From JBECKS01 sp964557005 (lineage in GTDB: Bacteria; Pseudomonadota; Gammaproteobacteria; Pseudomonadales; JBECKS01): a stretch of DNA of 64,000 nucleotides. The first letter of the stretch is position 1. Each line of letters begins with the position of its first letter. The stretch is from positions 124,001-188,000 of the forward strand of contig CAZKYI010000002.1 of the NCBI GenBank assembly GCA_964557005.1, read 5' to 3'. The notes under the pieces are model-generated. The model was not told the origin of the DNA and did no database searches. It saw nothing but the letters and a program-made list of their open reading frames with translations. Shown here piece by piece: positions 42,295-50,298 of this stretch. Both the position numbers and the translations under genes were made by a program.

Positions 42295-43563
42295 TCAGGT
42301 CAGAAAAATACCTTTGAACATGTAGAAAAATAAAATCGACAGTACGGCGCCGATAGGCAGAGTAACAATCCAGGAAGTGAAAATCATACCGACTACTTTC
42401 AGGTCGATAGCGCCAATACCACGCGCCATACCTACACCCAATACCGCACCGACCAGAACATGTGTCGTAGACACCGGAATACCTAAGGCAGATGCGCTTA
42501 CTACTGTTGCTGCGGCAGACAGTTCCGCAGCAAAACCTCTTGAAGGTGTCAGCTCGGTAATTTTTTTGCCAAGGGTTGCAATTACCCGATACCCCAGCGT
42601 GGCGAGGCCAACCACAATGCCGATGCCGCCAAGCAATAATATCCAGGGCGGCATAACCGAATCTGCAAGCACCTGACCATTATGTTCAATCACGCTCACC
42701 ACCGCTGCCAGAGGACCGACAGCGTTTGCTACATCATTTGAGCCATGTGCGAACGCCATCGCACAAGCGGTAAATACCATTAATACCGCAAAAACTTTTT
42801 CTACGTTGTCAAAACGGTTTTTAAAATTTTCGATGGGTTTGGGTTCAATTCTGGATAACAAAATCTTCCCTATAACAGCAATGACTACGCCACCGATAAA
42901 TGCGTACAAGAGACTTTGAGCCACGCTTAAATCAAGACCAACATGTGCAAGCCCTTTCACAAAGGTGAACAGGGTAATCAGAAAGCCCGTCAAAAACATG
43001 TAGAACGGCACATAGGTTTTTGCTTTTTCAAAAGGGTCTTTCTGGTTAAGAATTAAAATCTGTACGCTTTTGAATAACAAAAAAGCAATCGTGGCAGAAA
43101 TAAGTGGGGAAGTAAGCCAGCTCAGTGCAATGGCACCCACTTTGGACCAGGCCACGGCATTGATACCGACACTTACAACAGAAAAGCCAATAATCGCACC
43201 GACAATGGAATGCGTTGTGGAAACCGGCCAGCCGAAAATTGAAGCAATTAACAACCAGATACCGGCAGCCAGCAAAGATGACATCATGCCAAAAATCAGT
43301 AATTCAGGGTGTTCTCCCAATACTTCCGTGTCGATGATGCCTTTTTGAATGGTTGCTGTAACTTCACCACCCGCCAGATAAGCACCTGCAAATTCAAACA
43401 CCATCGCAATCAGAATGGCCTGCTTTATGGTAATCGCTTTGGAACCAACCGATGTTCCCATGGCATTGGCAACATCGTTTGCACCAACACCCCAGGCCAT
43501 GAAGAAGGCAAAACAGCAAGTGATAACCAAAAGAATAAAGCCGTAATTAGCAATAATATCCAT
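42295..43563 (-). CDS. Inorganic phosphate transporter, PiT family
   Basis: 422 residues, about 10-12 helices. The paired PiT signatures G-A-N-D-V-A-N-A-M-G near the start and H-G-S-N-D-V-A-N-A-V-G in the middle, and two S-T-T-H motifs, are intact. It moves metal-phosphate using the proton or sodium gradient. Follows its DUF47 partner by 28 bases. Confidence 0.95.
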   Translation of the reverse strand: MDIIANYGFILLVITCCFAFFMAWGVGANDVANAMGTSVGSKAITIKQAILIAMVFEFAGAYLAGGEVTATIQKGIIDTEVLGEHPELLIFGMMSSLLAAGIWLLIASIFGWPVSTTHSIVGAIIGFSVVSVGINAVAWSKVGAIALSWLTSPLISATIAFLLFKSVQILILNQKDPFEKAKTYVPFYMFLTGFLITLFTFVKGLAHVGLDLSVAQSLLYAFIGGVVIAVIGKILLSRIEPKPIENFKNRFDNVEKVFAVLMVFTACAMAFAHGSNDVANAVGPLAAVVSVIEHNGQVLADSVMPPWILLLGGIGIVVGLATLGYRVIATLGKKITELTPSRGFAAELSAAATVVSASALGIPVSTTHVLVGAVLGVGMARGIGAIDLKVVGMIFTSWIVTLPIGAVLSILFFYMFKGIFLT

Positions 43564-43591
43564 AACAAAAGCTCAGGTAGTCAGGGGTGTA

Positions 43592-44275
43592 TTAGCGTGC
43601 AACGATAACGTGAATCTGGTCGCCTACTTTTTCGGCCATATCTGCAAGGTTTCCTATCAGTTCAAAAATTTTATACAGGAACATTACATCAATGGGGGAC
43701 ATGTCATTTTCAATTTTGTGCAGTGCAGAGCGAATCTCAATTTGATAACCGTCAGATTTTGATTCGAACTCTTCAAGCTTGGTAATCAGGTTTTCAATCC
43801 ATTCAATTTCCCTGCCACCAAAACCGGTTTCAACCAGCTCATCAAGCTCGTGAACGATGGTGTGTGCTTCGCTTACCGTTTCGAGTGAAGCAGCAACATA
43901 GGGTTCCAATAAAGGGCGAATCGTTTCAGGGATACGCATTTTTCTGCCGAGCATCGTGCCCGCAATATCCTTCGCACAATTTGCGACTTGATCTTGTCTT
44001 GATAACAAAATCAGCAAGTCATTTCTGTTGATGGGCATGAACAGGCTTTTGGGTAAATTGAGGCGAATATTTTTTTTGTATTCGTCGGCTTCATGTTCAA
44101 GATCACGAATGATTTGGTAAACCGATTTGGCCTTGTCCCAGTCATTGGCACAGGCGCTGGCAAAAAAATCGGTGAGTTGTTCTGCACATTGTTGAACCTT
44201 GCTCATGTGCTGTTGAAGCGGGCGAATGGGGGATTGACTAAACAGTTTAACGAAGGCATTGCCTGGCATAAGCAT
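43592..44275 (-). CDS. DUF47/TIGR00153 family protein, PhoU-like partner of Pit
   Basis: 227 residues, all-helical PhoU-like fold, with E-H-E-A-D-E-Y (D-L-E-H-E-A-D) and M-F-L-Y-K-I-F-E-L-I-G-N-L-A-D. Such proteins regularly precede PiT genes and are thought to regulate them. Separate from the true phoU, which lies just upstream. Confidence 0.9.
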   Translation of the reverse strand: MLMPGNAFVKLFSQSPIRPLQQHMSKVQQCAEQLTDFFASACANDWDKAKSVYQIIRDLEHEADEYKKNIRLNLPKSLFMPINRNDLLILLSRQDQVANCAKDIAGTMLGRKMRIPETIRPLLEPYVAASLETVSEAHTIVHELDELVETGFGGREIEWIENLITKLEEFESKSDGYQIEIRSALHKIENDMSPIDVMFLYKIFELIGNLADMAEKVGDQIHVIVAR

Positions 44276-44277
44276 CT

Positions 44278-44303
44278 CGCAGGATTGGATATGAAATCCT
44301 GCG
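44278..44303 (-). other. Stem-loop between phoU and the DUF47 gene
   Basis: CGCAGGATT (44278-44286) pairs perfectly with AATCCTGCG (44295-44303). No T-tract follows on the minus strand. It could be an attenuator or an mRNA-stabilising hairpin, since it sits between the pst-phoU and Pit units. Confidence 0.5.
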
Positions 44304-44340
44304 GGATTATAAACAGGCGGGCTTGGGTGAGCTAGACAAA

Positions 44341-45015
44341 TTACTCGGCCAATAAGGCTGCTTCCTTGTGCCTGACGACTTCGCCTTCCACCATAAAGAT
44401 GACATCTTCTGCAATATTAGTGGTGAGATCGGCAATGCGTTCCAGATAGCGTGAGGAAGAAAGGTATTGAACGGCACGCTCCACACGCTCAGGGTGCGCC
44501 TGCATTTGTGCCTGAAGTTCACTGTACATATCACGATTGATTTGATCCACCAGCGCGTCCATTCTGATGACCTGCTTGGCCAATGGAACGTCGAGCTTAA
44601 TCAGTGCGTCGAGCGCCATACGAATCATTTTACGAATTTGCCCGGGCATATCCTCTGAAAAGGCTTTGGGTATCGGAATGGGTGCTTGTGCAGAAAGAAA
44701 TTGTGCACGTTTGGCGATGTTTTCAGCAAAATCACCCATACGTTCGAGATCATTGTTTACTTTGAGTACCACCACGATAAAGCGTAAATCCACCGCAACG
44801 GGTTGATGCAATGCAAGTGTCTTGAGACACAGCTCTTCAATATGCACTTCTTTTTCATCGATGGCATCGGCTTCGGCGAGCACCTTGTCGGCAAGCTCAA
44901 CGCGACGCGCATTCAAGGCGTGGATTGCTTCGTTAATGGCGCTTTCTACCATCACACCCAGTTGCAGAATTTCCCGCTTGAGTTCCTGTAAATCTCTATT
45001 CAGATGTATAGCCAC
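44341..45015 (-). CDS. phoU: Phosphate signalling regulator PhoU
   Basis: 224 residues with the two three-helix-bundle repeats: first D-L-E-R-M-G-D, second R-Y-L-E-R-I-A-D-L-T-T-N. PhoU links Pst activity to PhoR silencing. Last gene of the pst operon, 15 bases after pstB. Confidence 0.96.
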   Translation of the reverse strand: MAIHLNRDLQELKREILQLGVMVESAINEAIHALNARRVELADKVLAEADAIDEKEVHIEELCLKTLALHQPVAVDLRFIVVVLKVNNDLERMGDFAENIAKRAQFLSAQAPIPIPKAFSEDMPGQIRKMIRMALDALIKLDVPLAKQVIRMDALVDQINRDMYSELQAQMQAHPERVERAVQYLSSSRYLERIADLTTNIAEDVIFMVEGEVVRHKEAALLAE

Positions 45016-45030
45016 TTGTATCTCCCAAAA

Positions 45031-45849
45031 TTAACCAAAACGACCAGTAACATAGTCTTCAGTGCGTTTATTTTCAGGCCGCGTGAAAATGTTGTTAGTG
45101 TCACCAAATTCCACCAGCACACCGTTTTCCATAAAAGCGGTGTAATCTGAAATACGTGCTGCCTGCTGCATGTTGTGTGTCACAATCATGATTGAATACT
45201 GCTGCTTGAGTTCAAAAATCAAATCTTCAATGTATGCCGTTGAAACGGGATCCAAAGCGGAGCAAGGTTCGTCCATCAAAAGCACTTCAGGTTTCATGGC
45301 AAGCGCACGGGCAATGCACAGGCGTTGTTGCTGTCCACCGGAAAGATTCAGTGCAGAATCATGCAGGCGATCTTTTACTTCGTCCCATAAGGCTGCGCGT
45401 TTGAGAGAATTCTCAACCAATTCATCGGTATTTTCCTTGTACCCGTTAATGATGGGTGCCCAAACAATATTTTTATAAATACTTTTCGGGAAAGGATTGG
45501 GTTTTTGAAAAACCATACCAATTTTTCGGCGAACTTCTACCGCATCCACATTAGGCGCATAAATATCCTGACCATGATAGGAGATAGTGCCTTCGATAGT
45601 GACATTATCAATAAAATCATTCATGCGATTGATGCAGCGCAACAAGGTACTTTTGCCACAGCCACTTGGTCCAATGATGGAAGTAATTTTATTTTCAGCC
45701 ACATTAAAGCTGACACTTTTTACGGCTTTTTCTCCTGAGTAACTCACAGACACATTGTCCAGATTAATAACAGCTTGTTCTTTCATGGGGTTGTTTACCT
45801 CCAGACGGGTATCTGCATGGTGTTGTGTAAAATTGACCTGTGTATTCAT
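45031..45849 (-). CDS. pstB: Phosphate ABC transporter ATP-binding protein
   Basis: 272 residues. Walker A G-P-S-G-C-G-K-S-T, signature L-S-G-G-Q-Q-Q-R, Walker B L-L-M-D-E-P-C-S-A-L-D. Four-base overlap with pstA supports the upstream start; Met22 is an alternative. Confidence 0.97.
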   Translation of the reverse strand: MNTQVNFTQHHADTRLEVNNPMKEQAVINLDNVSVSYSGEKAVKSVSFNVAENKITSIIGPSGCGKSTLLRCINRMNDFIDNVTIEGTISYHGQDIYAPNVDAVEVRRKIGMVFQKPNPFPKSIYKNIVWAPIINGYKENTDELVENSLKRAALWDEVKDRLHDSALNLSGGQQQRLCIARALAMKPEVLLMDEPCSALDPVSTAYIEDLIFELKQQYSIMIVTHNMQQAARISDYTAFMENGVLVEFGDTNNIFTRPENKRTEDYVTGRFG

Positions 45850-46700
45850 TTGTTTTTCTTTTCACTTTTGTGGCGAATAAAAATCGCCAGAGAATTCATG
45901 CTGAGTAAGACCGCCATTAACACAATAATGCCTGCGGCTGCCAGTTCATGAAATTCCTGCTGTGGCCGTGAAGCCCAGTTGAAAATTTGTATGGGCAGTG
46001 CTGTAAATGGATCCATGGGGGTTTCAGGAATAAAGGCAACATAAGTTAATGCACCAATCATCACCAAAGGTGCTGTTTCACCAATCGCACGGGATAATGA
46101 GAGGATCACGCCGGTTAAAATGCCTGGAAATGCAGCAGGTAGTACATGCGCTTGTACGGTTTGCCAACGTGTTCCGCCGAGCGCAAAAGCGGCCTGACGA
46201 ATGCTCATGGGAACGGTTTTAATGGCTTCGCGGCTGGCGATAATAATAACAGGCAGAATAAGCAGGCTCATGGTCAGCGCACCTGCGATAACACTGCGTT
46301 CAAGGTGAAAAAATCTGACAAACACAGCCAAACCAACAATACCGTAAACAATCGAGGGTACACCGGCGAGGTTTGCAATATTCAATTCGATGAAGCTGCT
46401 GATACGACCTTTTTTGGCAAATTCTTCCAGATAAATTGCCGAGCACACTCCCAAAGGAATTGAAATACAGGCAGTCAGGCTGATTAACCACAGCGTTCCA
46501 AAAATAGCCGATTTAATGCCTGCTTTTTCTGGAAAGCGGGAAGGAAAGTTATTTAAAAAATCCCAGCTCAACCATCGAATACCATCAACTGAAACCTGAA
46601 TAATCAGTAACGCGAGCAGGCTTACACCAAACCAGGTAACACTGGCGCAGAACAAGCTGAATAATCTGGATTTAAGATGACGGTTTTTCAAACTATTCAT
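45846..46700 (-). CDS. pstA: Phosphate ABC transporter permease PstA
   Basis: 284 residues, six helices. Standard PstA features: G-L-A-V-F-V-R-F-F, R-E-A-I-K-T-V-P and R-A-I-G-E-T-A-P-L. Eight-base overlap with pstC. Confidence 0.95.
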   Translation of the reverse strand: MNSLKNRHLKSRLFSLFCASVTWFGVSLLALLIIQVSVDGIRWLSWDFLNNFPSRFPEKAGIKSAIFGTLWLISLTACISIPLGVCSAIYLEEFAKKGRISSFIELNIANLAGVPSIVYGIVGLAVFVRFFHLERSVIAGALTMSLLILPVIIIASREAIKTVPMSIRQAAFALGGTRWQTVQAHVLPAAFPGILTGVILSLSRAIGETAPLVMIGALTYVAFIPETPMDPFTALPIQIFNWASRPQQEFHELAAAGIIVLMAVLLSMNSLAIFIRHKSEKKNK

Positions 46701-47625
46701 AAACTTCCCGATAACGGCGTAAAATCCACTGCGATATAATGTTAAGTGTCAGCGTAATTAAAAACAGCAAGGCAGCGACAGCAAACATGGTTTGATAGGA
46801 AAGCGTGCCTGTGGGTGTGTCACCCAGACTTACCTGAACAATGTACGCTGTCATGGTTTGTATGCTGCCAAGAATATTCAGCGAGAGATTGGGCGTTGCA
46901 CCTGCGGCGAGTGTTACCGCCATGGTTTCACCAATCGCTCTTGAGATGGCCAGCAGAAAAGAGGCCATAACACCGGAAAGCCCTGCGGGCACAATGATGC
47001 GCGTACTCACTTCATAATCTGTCGCGCCCAGTGCATAAGCACCTTGTTTAAGCGCAGAAGGTACAGCAGAAAGTGCGTTGTCACTGAGAGAGGCAATCAT
47101 TGGCAGAATCATAATGCCAACCACAATCGCTGCACTCAGTGCATTAAAAACCTGTGTTTGCGGGAAAATCGTTTGCAGCAATGGGGTAATAAAACTCAAG
47201 GCAAAATAACCGTAGACAACGGTTGGAACACCTGCCAGTAATTCAAGAACGGGTTTTACGATGGAGCGGGTTTTGGCGGGTGCGTATTGGCTCAGATAAA
47301 TGGCGGTTGCCAAACCAATAGGAATTGCGATTAAAGCGGCACCAATGGTTACCAGCAGGGTTCCCCATAACAAAGGCAGTACGCCGAAAGATTGTGGGTG
47401 TAACAAGGGGCTCCAGTGTGTTCCAAAGAAGAATTCTATGGGTGATATTTCTTTAAAGAACAGGAATGATTCTTTGACGAGAATGGAAATAATGGCGATG
47501 GCGGTGAGTACCGATACAAAGGCACACAGTGCTAAAAAATTTTTAATGCAGAATTCCTGCCAGTTCAATCGAATTCCACTCAAGTGATTGGAAAGGTTTT
47601 TGGCTTTTGGATTGGCTGAATTCAT
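46693..47625 (-). CDS. pstC: Phosphate ABC transporter permease PstC
   Basis: 310 residues, six helices. R-A-I-G-E-T-M-A-V-T and G-A-Y-A-L-G-A-T-D-Y-E are PstC hallmarks. Together with PstA it forms the phosphate channel. Separated from pstS by 55 bases containing a stable hairpin. Confidence 0.95.
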   Translation of the reverse strand: MNSANPKAKNLSNHLSGIRLNWQEFCIKNFLALCAFVSVLTAIAIISILVKESFLFFKEISPIEFFFGTHWSPLLHPQSFGVLPLLWGTLLVTIGAALIAIPIGLATAIYLSQYAPAKTRSIVKPVLELLAGVPTVVYGYFALSFITPLLQTIFPQTQVFNALSAAIVVGIMILPMIASLSDNALSAVPSALKQGAYALGATDYEVSTRIIVPAGLSGVMASFLLAISRAIGETMAVTLAAGATPNLSLNILGSIQTMTAYIVQVSLGDTPTGTLSYQTMFAVAALLFLITLTLNIISQWILRRYREVYE

Positions 47626-47645
47626 TTTGCTCTACTTCAAGTTAT

Positions 47646-47667
47646 CGAGCCGCTGTGAAGCGGCTCG
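47646..47667 (-). other. Intercistronic stem-loop between pstS and pstC
   Basis: CGAGCCGCT (47646-47654) pairs perfectly with AGCGGCTCG (47659-47667) around a 4-base loop. No T-tract on the minus strand. Hairpins here typically protect the abundant pstS message from 3' decay and lower expression of downstream pstCAB. Confidence 0.65.
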
Positions 47668-47680
47668 GGATTCTTTAACT

Positions 47681-48667
47681 TTATTGTTGGCCTATTAAAT
47701 CTTTAACGGTAAAGCCTGCTTCCTGTATGTAGGCGCTTCCTGTTTCACGCTGCTTGATGCGTTTTAGCGTGGCTTTATAAACAGAATCAGGCAGCGAGAT
47801 ATAACCCACTTCTTTTGAGAGTGCGCTTGCGTTTTCCATGTAGAAATGAACAAAGGCATTCACCTCGGGTTTATCCAGTGCTTTTGGATTCACATAAATG
47901 AACACAGGGCGAGACAGCGGAGAATAAGTACCCTTGTTGATGGTTTCAAAAGTTGGCGTAATAGCGCCTTTGCCTGCATCAATCGGTACAACTTTTAATT
48001 TATCCTGATTGGCAACATAGTAGGCGTAACCAAAAAATCCCAGTGCATATTCATCATTACGAATGCCTTGTACGAGCACATTGTCGTCTTCGCTTGCGGT
48101 GTAATCAGAACGTGACGCACCTGATTTATGGTTAATCACTTCCGTAAAGTAATCAAAAGTACCCGAGTCGGCGCCAGGGCCAAACAACCTTACAGGTTTT
48201 TCAGGCCAGCCTGAACGCACCTGATTCCAGGTTTTAATGGTTGAACCAGGTTTCCAGATTTCATGCAGCTCGGCGACGGTGAGGTAATCAACAAAAGTGT
48301 TCTTCTGACTAATCACCACTGAAAGCCCGTCAAAAGCAATCGGAAGTTCAATGAATTGTATGCCGGATTTTTTTGCCTGAGCGATTTCACTGTCCTTGAT
48401 GGGGCGAGAAGCATCGTTGATGTCAATTTCACCCGCCAAAAATTTCTTGAAGCCACCACCCGTGCCGGAAACGCCCACCGTTACGCGTACTTTCGGTTGA
48501 ACCTTGCGAAATTCCTCAGCAACCGCTTCACTGATCGGGAAAACGGTGCTTGAACCATCAAGGCTGACAGCACCGCTTAAACGCGCAGCATTGGCAGGGT
48601 TGGTTAATAAAGAGAGAGCCAGAACAACACTGGCGGCTTTAAGTAATACAATATGTTTAAGTTTCAT
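47681..48667 (-). CDS. pstS: Phosphate-binding protein PstS
   Basis: 328 residues from the ATG at 48667, chosen for GAGGA just upstream. Signal peptide ends at A-N-A-A. Then the phosphate-binding motifs G-S-S-T-V-F, G-V-S-G-T-G-G-G-F-K-K-F and G-A-D-S-G-T-F-D-Y-F. Delivers phosphate to PstCA. First gene of the pst operon. I found no convincing PHO box upstream (48668-48901). Confidence 0.96.
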   Translation of the reverse strand: MKLKHIVLLKAASVVLALSLLTNPANAARLSGAVSLDGSSTVFPISEAVAEEFRKVQPKVRVTVGVSGTGGGFKKFLAGEIDINDASRPIKDSEIAQAKKSGIQFIELPIAFDGLSVVISQKNTFVDYLTVAELHEIWKPGSTIKTWNQVRSGWPEKPVRLFGPGADSGTFDYFTEVINHKSGASRSDYTASEDDNVLVQGIRNDEYALGFFGYAYYVANQDKLKVVPIDAGKGAITPTFETINKGTYSPLSRPVFIYVNPKALDKPEVNAFVHFYMENASALSKEVGYISLPDSVYKATLKRIKQRETGSAYIQEAGFTVKDLIGQQ

Positions 48668-48901
48668 AATTATCCTCATGTTGCGCACTTTAGGGCGCGT
48701 TTGTTAAGAAAAGATAAATATTTACCGAAGAAAAGGTTAAGACCTTATTTTTCCGATAAATAAGTGTGTTTTTAAAATAACGTGAGGAGAGTAATGAGAG
48801 AATGTTAATTGCAGGTAAAGAACGCTTTAAACCTGAATTAATTTGGTGTGCATGAATTAAACTGAGCTGTAGAAATGAGTCAGATTGAATATATTGTTAT
48901 T

Positions 48902-49216
48902 CTATGGTTTTTCAGTATTGCTTGTGAGTGCTGCATGTTCAGCAAGCTCTGCATTTATAAAAGCAGAAATCATTGAGCGATAGACGGCCTCGACTACATC
49001 GGGATTTGCACCGCAGTCGTGAGCAAGCGTGCGAACTTTTGAAATGACCTGCTCGACCCTTTGTGGCGCTTTAACGTCATCGGTGGATTTCTTAAAGCGC
49101 GCTGCCTGCATGACGAAGCCACCGCGCTCAGCGAGTAAGGCTACGATTTTTCGATCAATTGTGTCGATGTTGGAACGAACTTCTTCAAGGGAATTGCAAG
49201 TGATTGTCTTGTTCAA
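48902..49216 (-). CDS. Chorismate mutase, AroQ/PchB-like
   Basis: 104 residues, single AroQ helical domain. Arg14, Arg31 and Lys42 fall at the active-site positions I recall for PchB, with D-x-I-D-R-K and L-A-E-R-G. The size equals PchB (isochorismate-pyruvate lyase) and stand-alone chorismate mutases. No salicylate or siderophore genes are near, so plain chorismate mutase is as likely. Follows yggU by 12 bases. Confidence 0.82.
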   Translation of the reverse strand: MNKTITCNSLEEVRSNIDTIDRKIVALLAERGGFVMQAARFKKSTDDVKAPQRVEQVISKVRTLAHDCGANPDVVEAVYRSMISAFINAELAEHAALTSNTEKP

Positions 49217-49228
49217 TGTTTACTCCTG

Positions 49229-49507
49229 TCAGGCGCTTTTCGCACCGAGTATTTGCAAAATGGCACTGCTACTTTTTCCTCTTATTTCAATGACTTTATG
49301 TTGAGACGTACTACCTGAAATGACTGAAAGTGCGCTTTCGTTTAATTGTAGTTCTTTTGCCAGCAGTTTGATGACAGCCTCATTCGCTTTTCCTTTTTCG
49401 GGTGGGGCAGATACACGTACCTTGAGAGAATCGCCAAGCCAACCACAAACAGAAGAGCGTGATGCCCCTGGCACAACTTTTATTTTCAGCTTTGTTAATT
49501 CTTCCAT
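49229..49507 (-). CDS. yggU: DUF167 (YggU) family protein
   Basis: 92 residues from the ATG at 49507; reading further upstream runs into an attC-like element. V-S-A-P-P-E-K-G-K-A-N-E-A is the family signature. Small conserved protein of unknown function, often beside yggT/proC. Here the cassette-like region begins right upstream. Confidence 0.9.
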   Translation of the reverse strand: MEELTKLKIKVVPGASRSSVCGWLGDSLKVRVSAPPEKGKANEAVIKLLAKELQLNESALSVISGSTSQHKVIEIRGKSSSAILQILGAKSA

Positions 49508-49523
49508 TGGTTTGTGTGTTCTA

Positions 49524-49577
49524 CTAACGCCTGAATTAAGCCGCATCGAGAAGCGACATCGAATTGAATGAATTATT
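49524..49577 (-). mobile_element. attC-like integron recombination site, partly degenerate
   Basis: On the minus strand its 3' end reads GCTTAATTCAGGCGTTAG, the same as the R'/L' end of classical aadA-type attC sites as I recall them. The central TCGCTTCTCG resembles the usual loop. The other arm, with TTCATTCAATTCG, lies before it but has TAAT in place of TAAC. It follows the toxin gene in the orientation expected of a gene cassette. No integrase gene is in the window. Confidence 0.6.
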
Positions 49578-49588
49578 ATTTTTTGTTT

Positions 49589-49620
49589 CTAACGTTGTCC
49601 GCAACATGGACTAGTTATAA
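49589..49620 (-). mobile_element. Short attC-like hairpin at the toxin stop
   Basis: CTAACG (49589-49594) and GTTATAA (49614-49620) flank an imperfect hairpin with GTCC/GGAC stem (49597-49600 / 49608-49611). The toxin stop codon lies in the outer box, as in cassettes. At 32 bases it is shorter than known attC sites, so it may be a remnant or part of a longer composite site with 49524-49577. Confidence 0.35.
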
Positions 49621-49902
49621 GTCTCTTTCAATTTCTTTGCCATGCCATAGCCGCAAAATGATTATTTCCTCTCTGGCAATAAAATAACGAATGGTGTAAC
49701 TGCCAATAAATAAATCCCGAATGAGTTCCGGTTGTGGTGCCTTTAAAACTTGCAAACCCATTTTGGGAAATACTTTGAGTTTATCTATGCCAAGGAGCAG
49801 CTCTCTCGACACTCTTTGTGCTGCAACTGGATTTTTGACTTCTATAAATTCACGAAGCCGATTCAAATCATCAATGGCTTCTGGCGTATACCTTATTTTC
49901 AT
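49615..49902 (-). CDS. ParE/RelE-superfamily toxin
   Basis: 95 residues. Begins M-K-I-R-Y-T-P-E-A-I-D-D-L and ends in I-I-I-L-R-L-W-H-G-K-E-I-E-R, the usual ParE pattern, with the family's I-R-D-L-F-I-G-S-Y-T-I-R-Y central strand. ParE toxins inhibit gyrase; RelE relatives cleave mRNA; which applies is not clear. The start overlaps the antitoxin stop by 4 bases. Confidence 0.88.
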   Translation of the reverse strand: MKIRYTPEAIDDLNRLREFIEVKNPVAAQRVSRELLLGIDKLKVFPKMGLQVLKAPQPELIRDLFIGSYTIRYFIAREEIIILRLWHGKEIERDL

Positions 49903-50165
49903 ACTGAAGGGGGAGGCAACTCCTTGTCAGTGCCCCAACTTTGAAGCCATTCCGTAACTTTGGACTCGTTGACCAATTTGCCTGATTTGGCAGATTCCAG
50001 CGCAGCCAGAGTATCGTTCCAACGGCTATCTTCCATCAGTTGCCTGGCAATAAACTCTTTAACTGCTTGATTTATAAGATAGTTTTTACTTCTATCGAGT
50101 CGTTGAGCAAGACTTTCGAGAGGAGCTTCAATATCTTTAGAAATTCTGAGGCTGGTAATGCTCAT
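49899..50165 (-). CDS. Ribbon-helix-helix antitoxin
   Basis: 88 residues. S-I-T-S-L-R-I-S-K-D-I-E (beta strand), then L-A-Q-R-L-D-R-S-K-N-Y-L-I-N-Q-A-V-K-E, the CopG/RHH DNA-binding fold; the C-terminus would wrap the toxin. It likely represses its own operon through the inverted repeat at 50180-50206. Confidence 0.88.
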   Translation of the reverse strand: MSITSLRISKDIEAPLESLAQRLDRSKNYLINQAVKEFIARQLMEDSRWNDTLAALESAKSGKLVNESKVTEWLQSWGTDKELPPPSV

Positions 50166-50179
50166 AACATATCTCCTGT

Positions 50180-50206
50180 GTATTATGTTGTAACACAGCG
50201 TAATAC
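50180..50206. promoter_or_regulatory. Inverted-repeat operator of the toxin-antitoxin pair
   Basis: GTATTATG and CGTAATAC flank a pseudo-palindromic centre (TTGTAACACAG). It starts 15 bases upstream of the antitoxin start and overlaps the probable promoter, fitting RHH autoregulation. Confidence 0.6.
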
Positions 50207-50230
50207 ATGAGGAGAAGGCAAGTCAAAAGA

Positions 50231-50298
50231 CTTATAACGCCCACAACACCGGCAAACCGGAGCGAAGCGGAGGTTTGTCCGGTGCTTGTGATTGTTAC
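50231..50298 (-). mobile_element. attC integron recombination site
   Basis: Outer boxes TAACG (50235-50239) and GTTA (50294-50297) flank a long stem. The left arm CACAACACCGGCAAACC pairs with the right arm, whose complement reads CACAAGCACCGGACAAACC, leaving two unpaired bases on one side only. That is the signature of extrahelical bases in folded attC strands. The inner loop is AGCGAAGC. On the minus strand the site directly follows the GIY-YIG gene, whose TAA stop lies inside the TAACAA box, exactly as in integron cassettes. Confidence 0.8.

Noticed and set aside
48668..48901. PHO box upstream of pstS
   Set aside because: No pair of CTGTCAT-like repeats at the right spacing could be seen on either strand. 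An AAGGT/ACCTT hairpin near 48735 has a T-rich tail but no gene upstream of it on that strand.
49229..49546. Longer YggU reading frame from 49546
   Set aside because: The added residues are translated from the attC-like element. The ATG at 49507 gives the normal family length.
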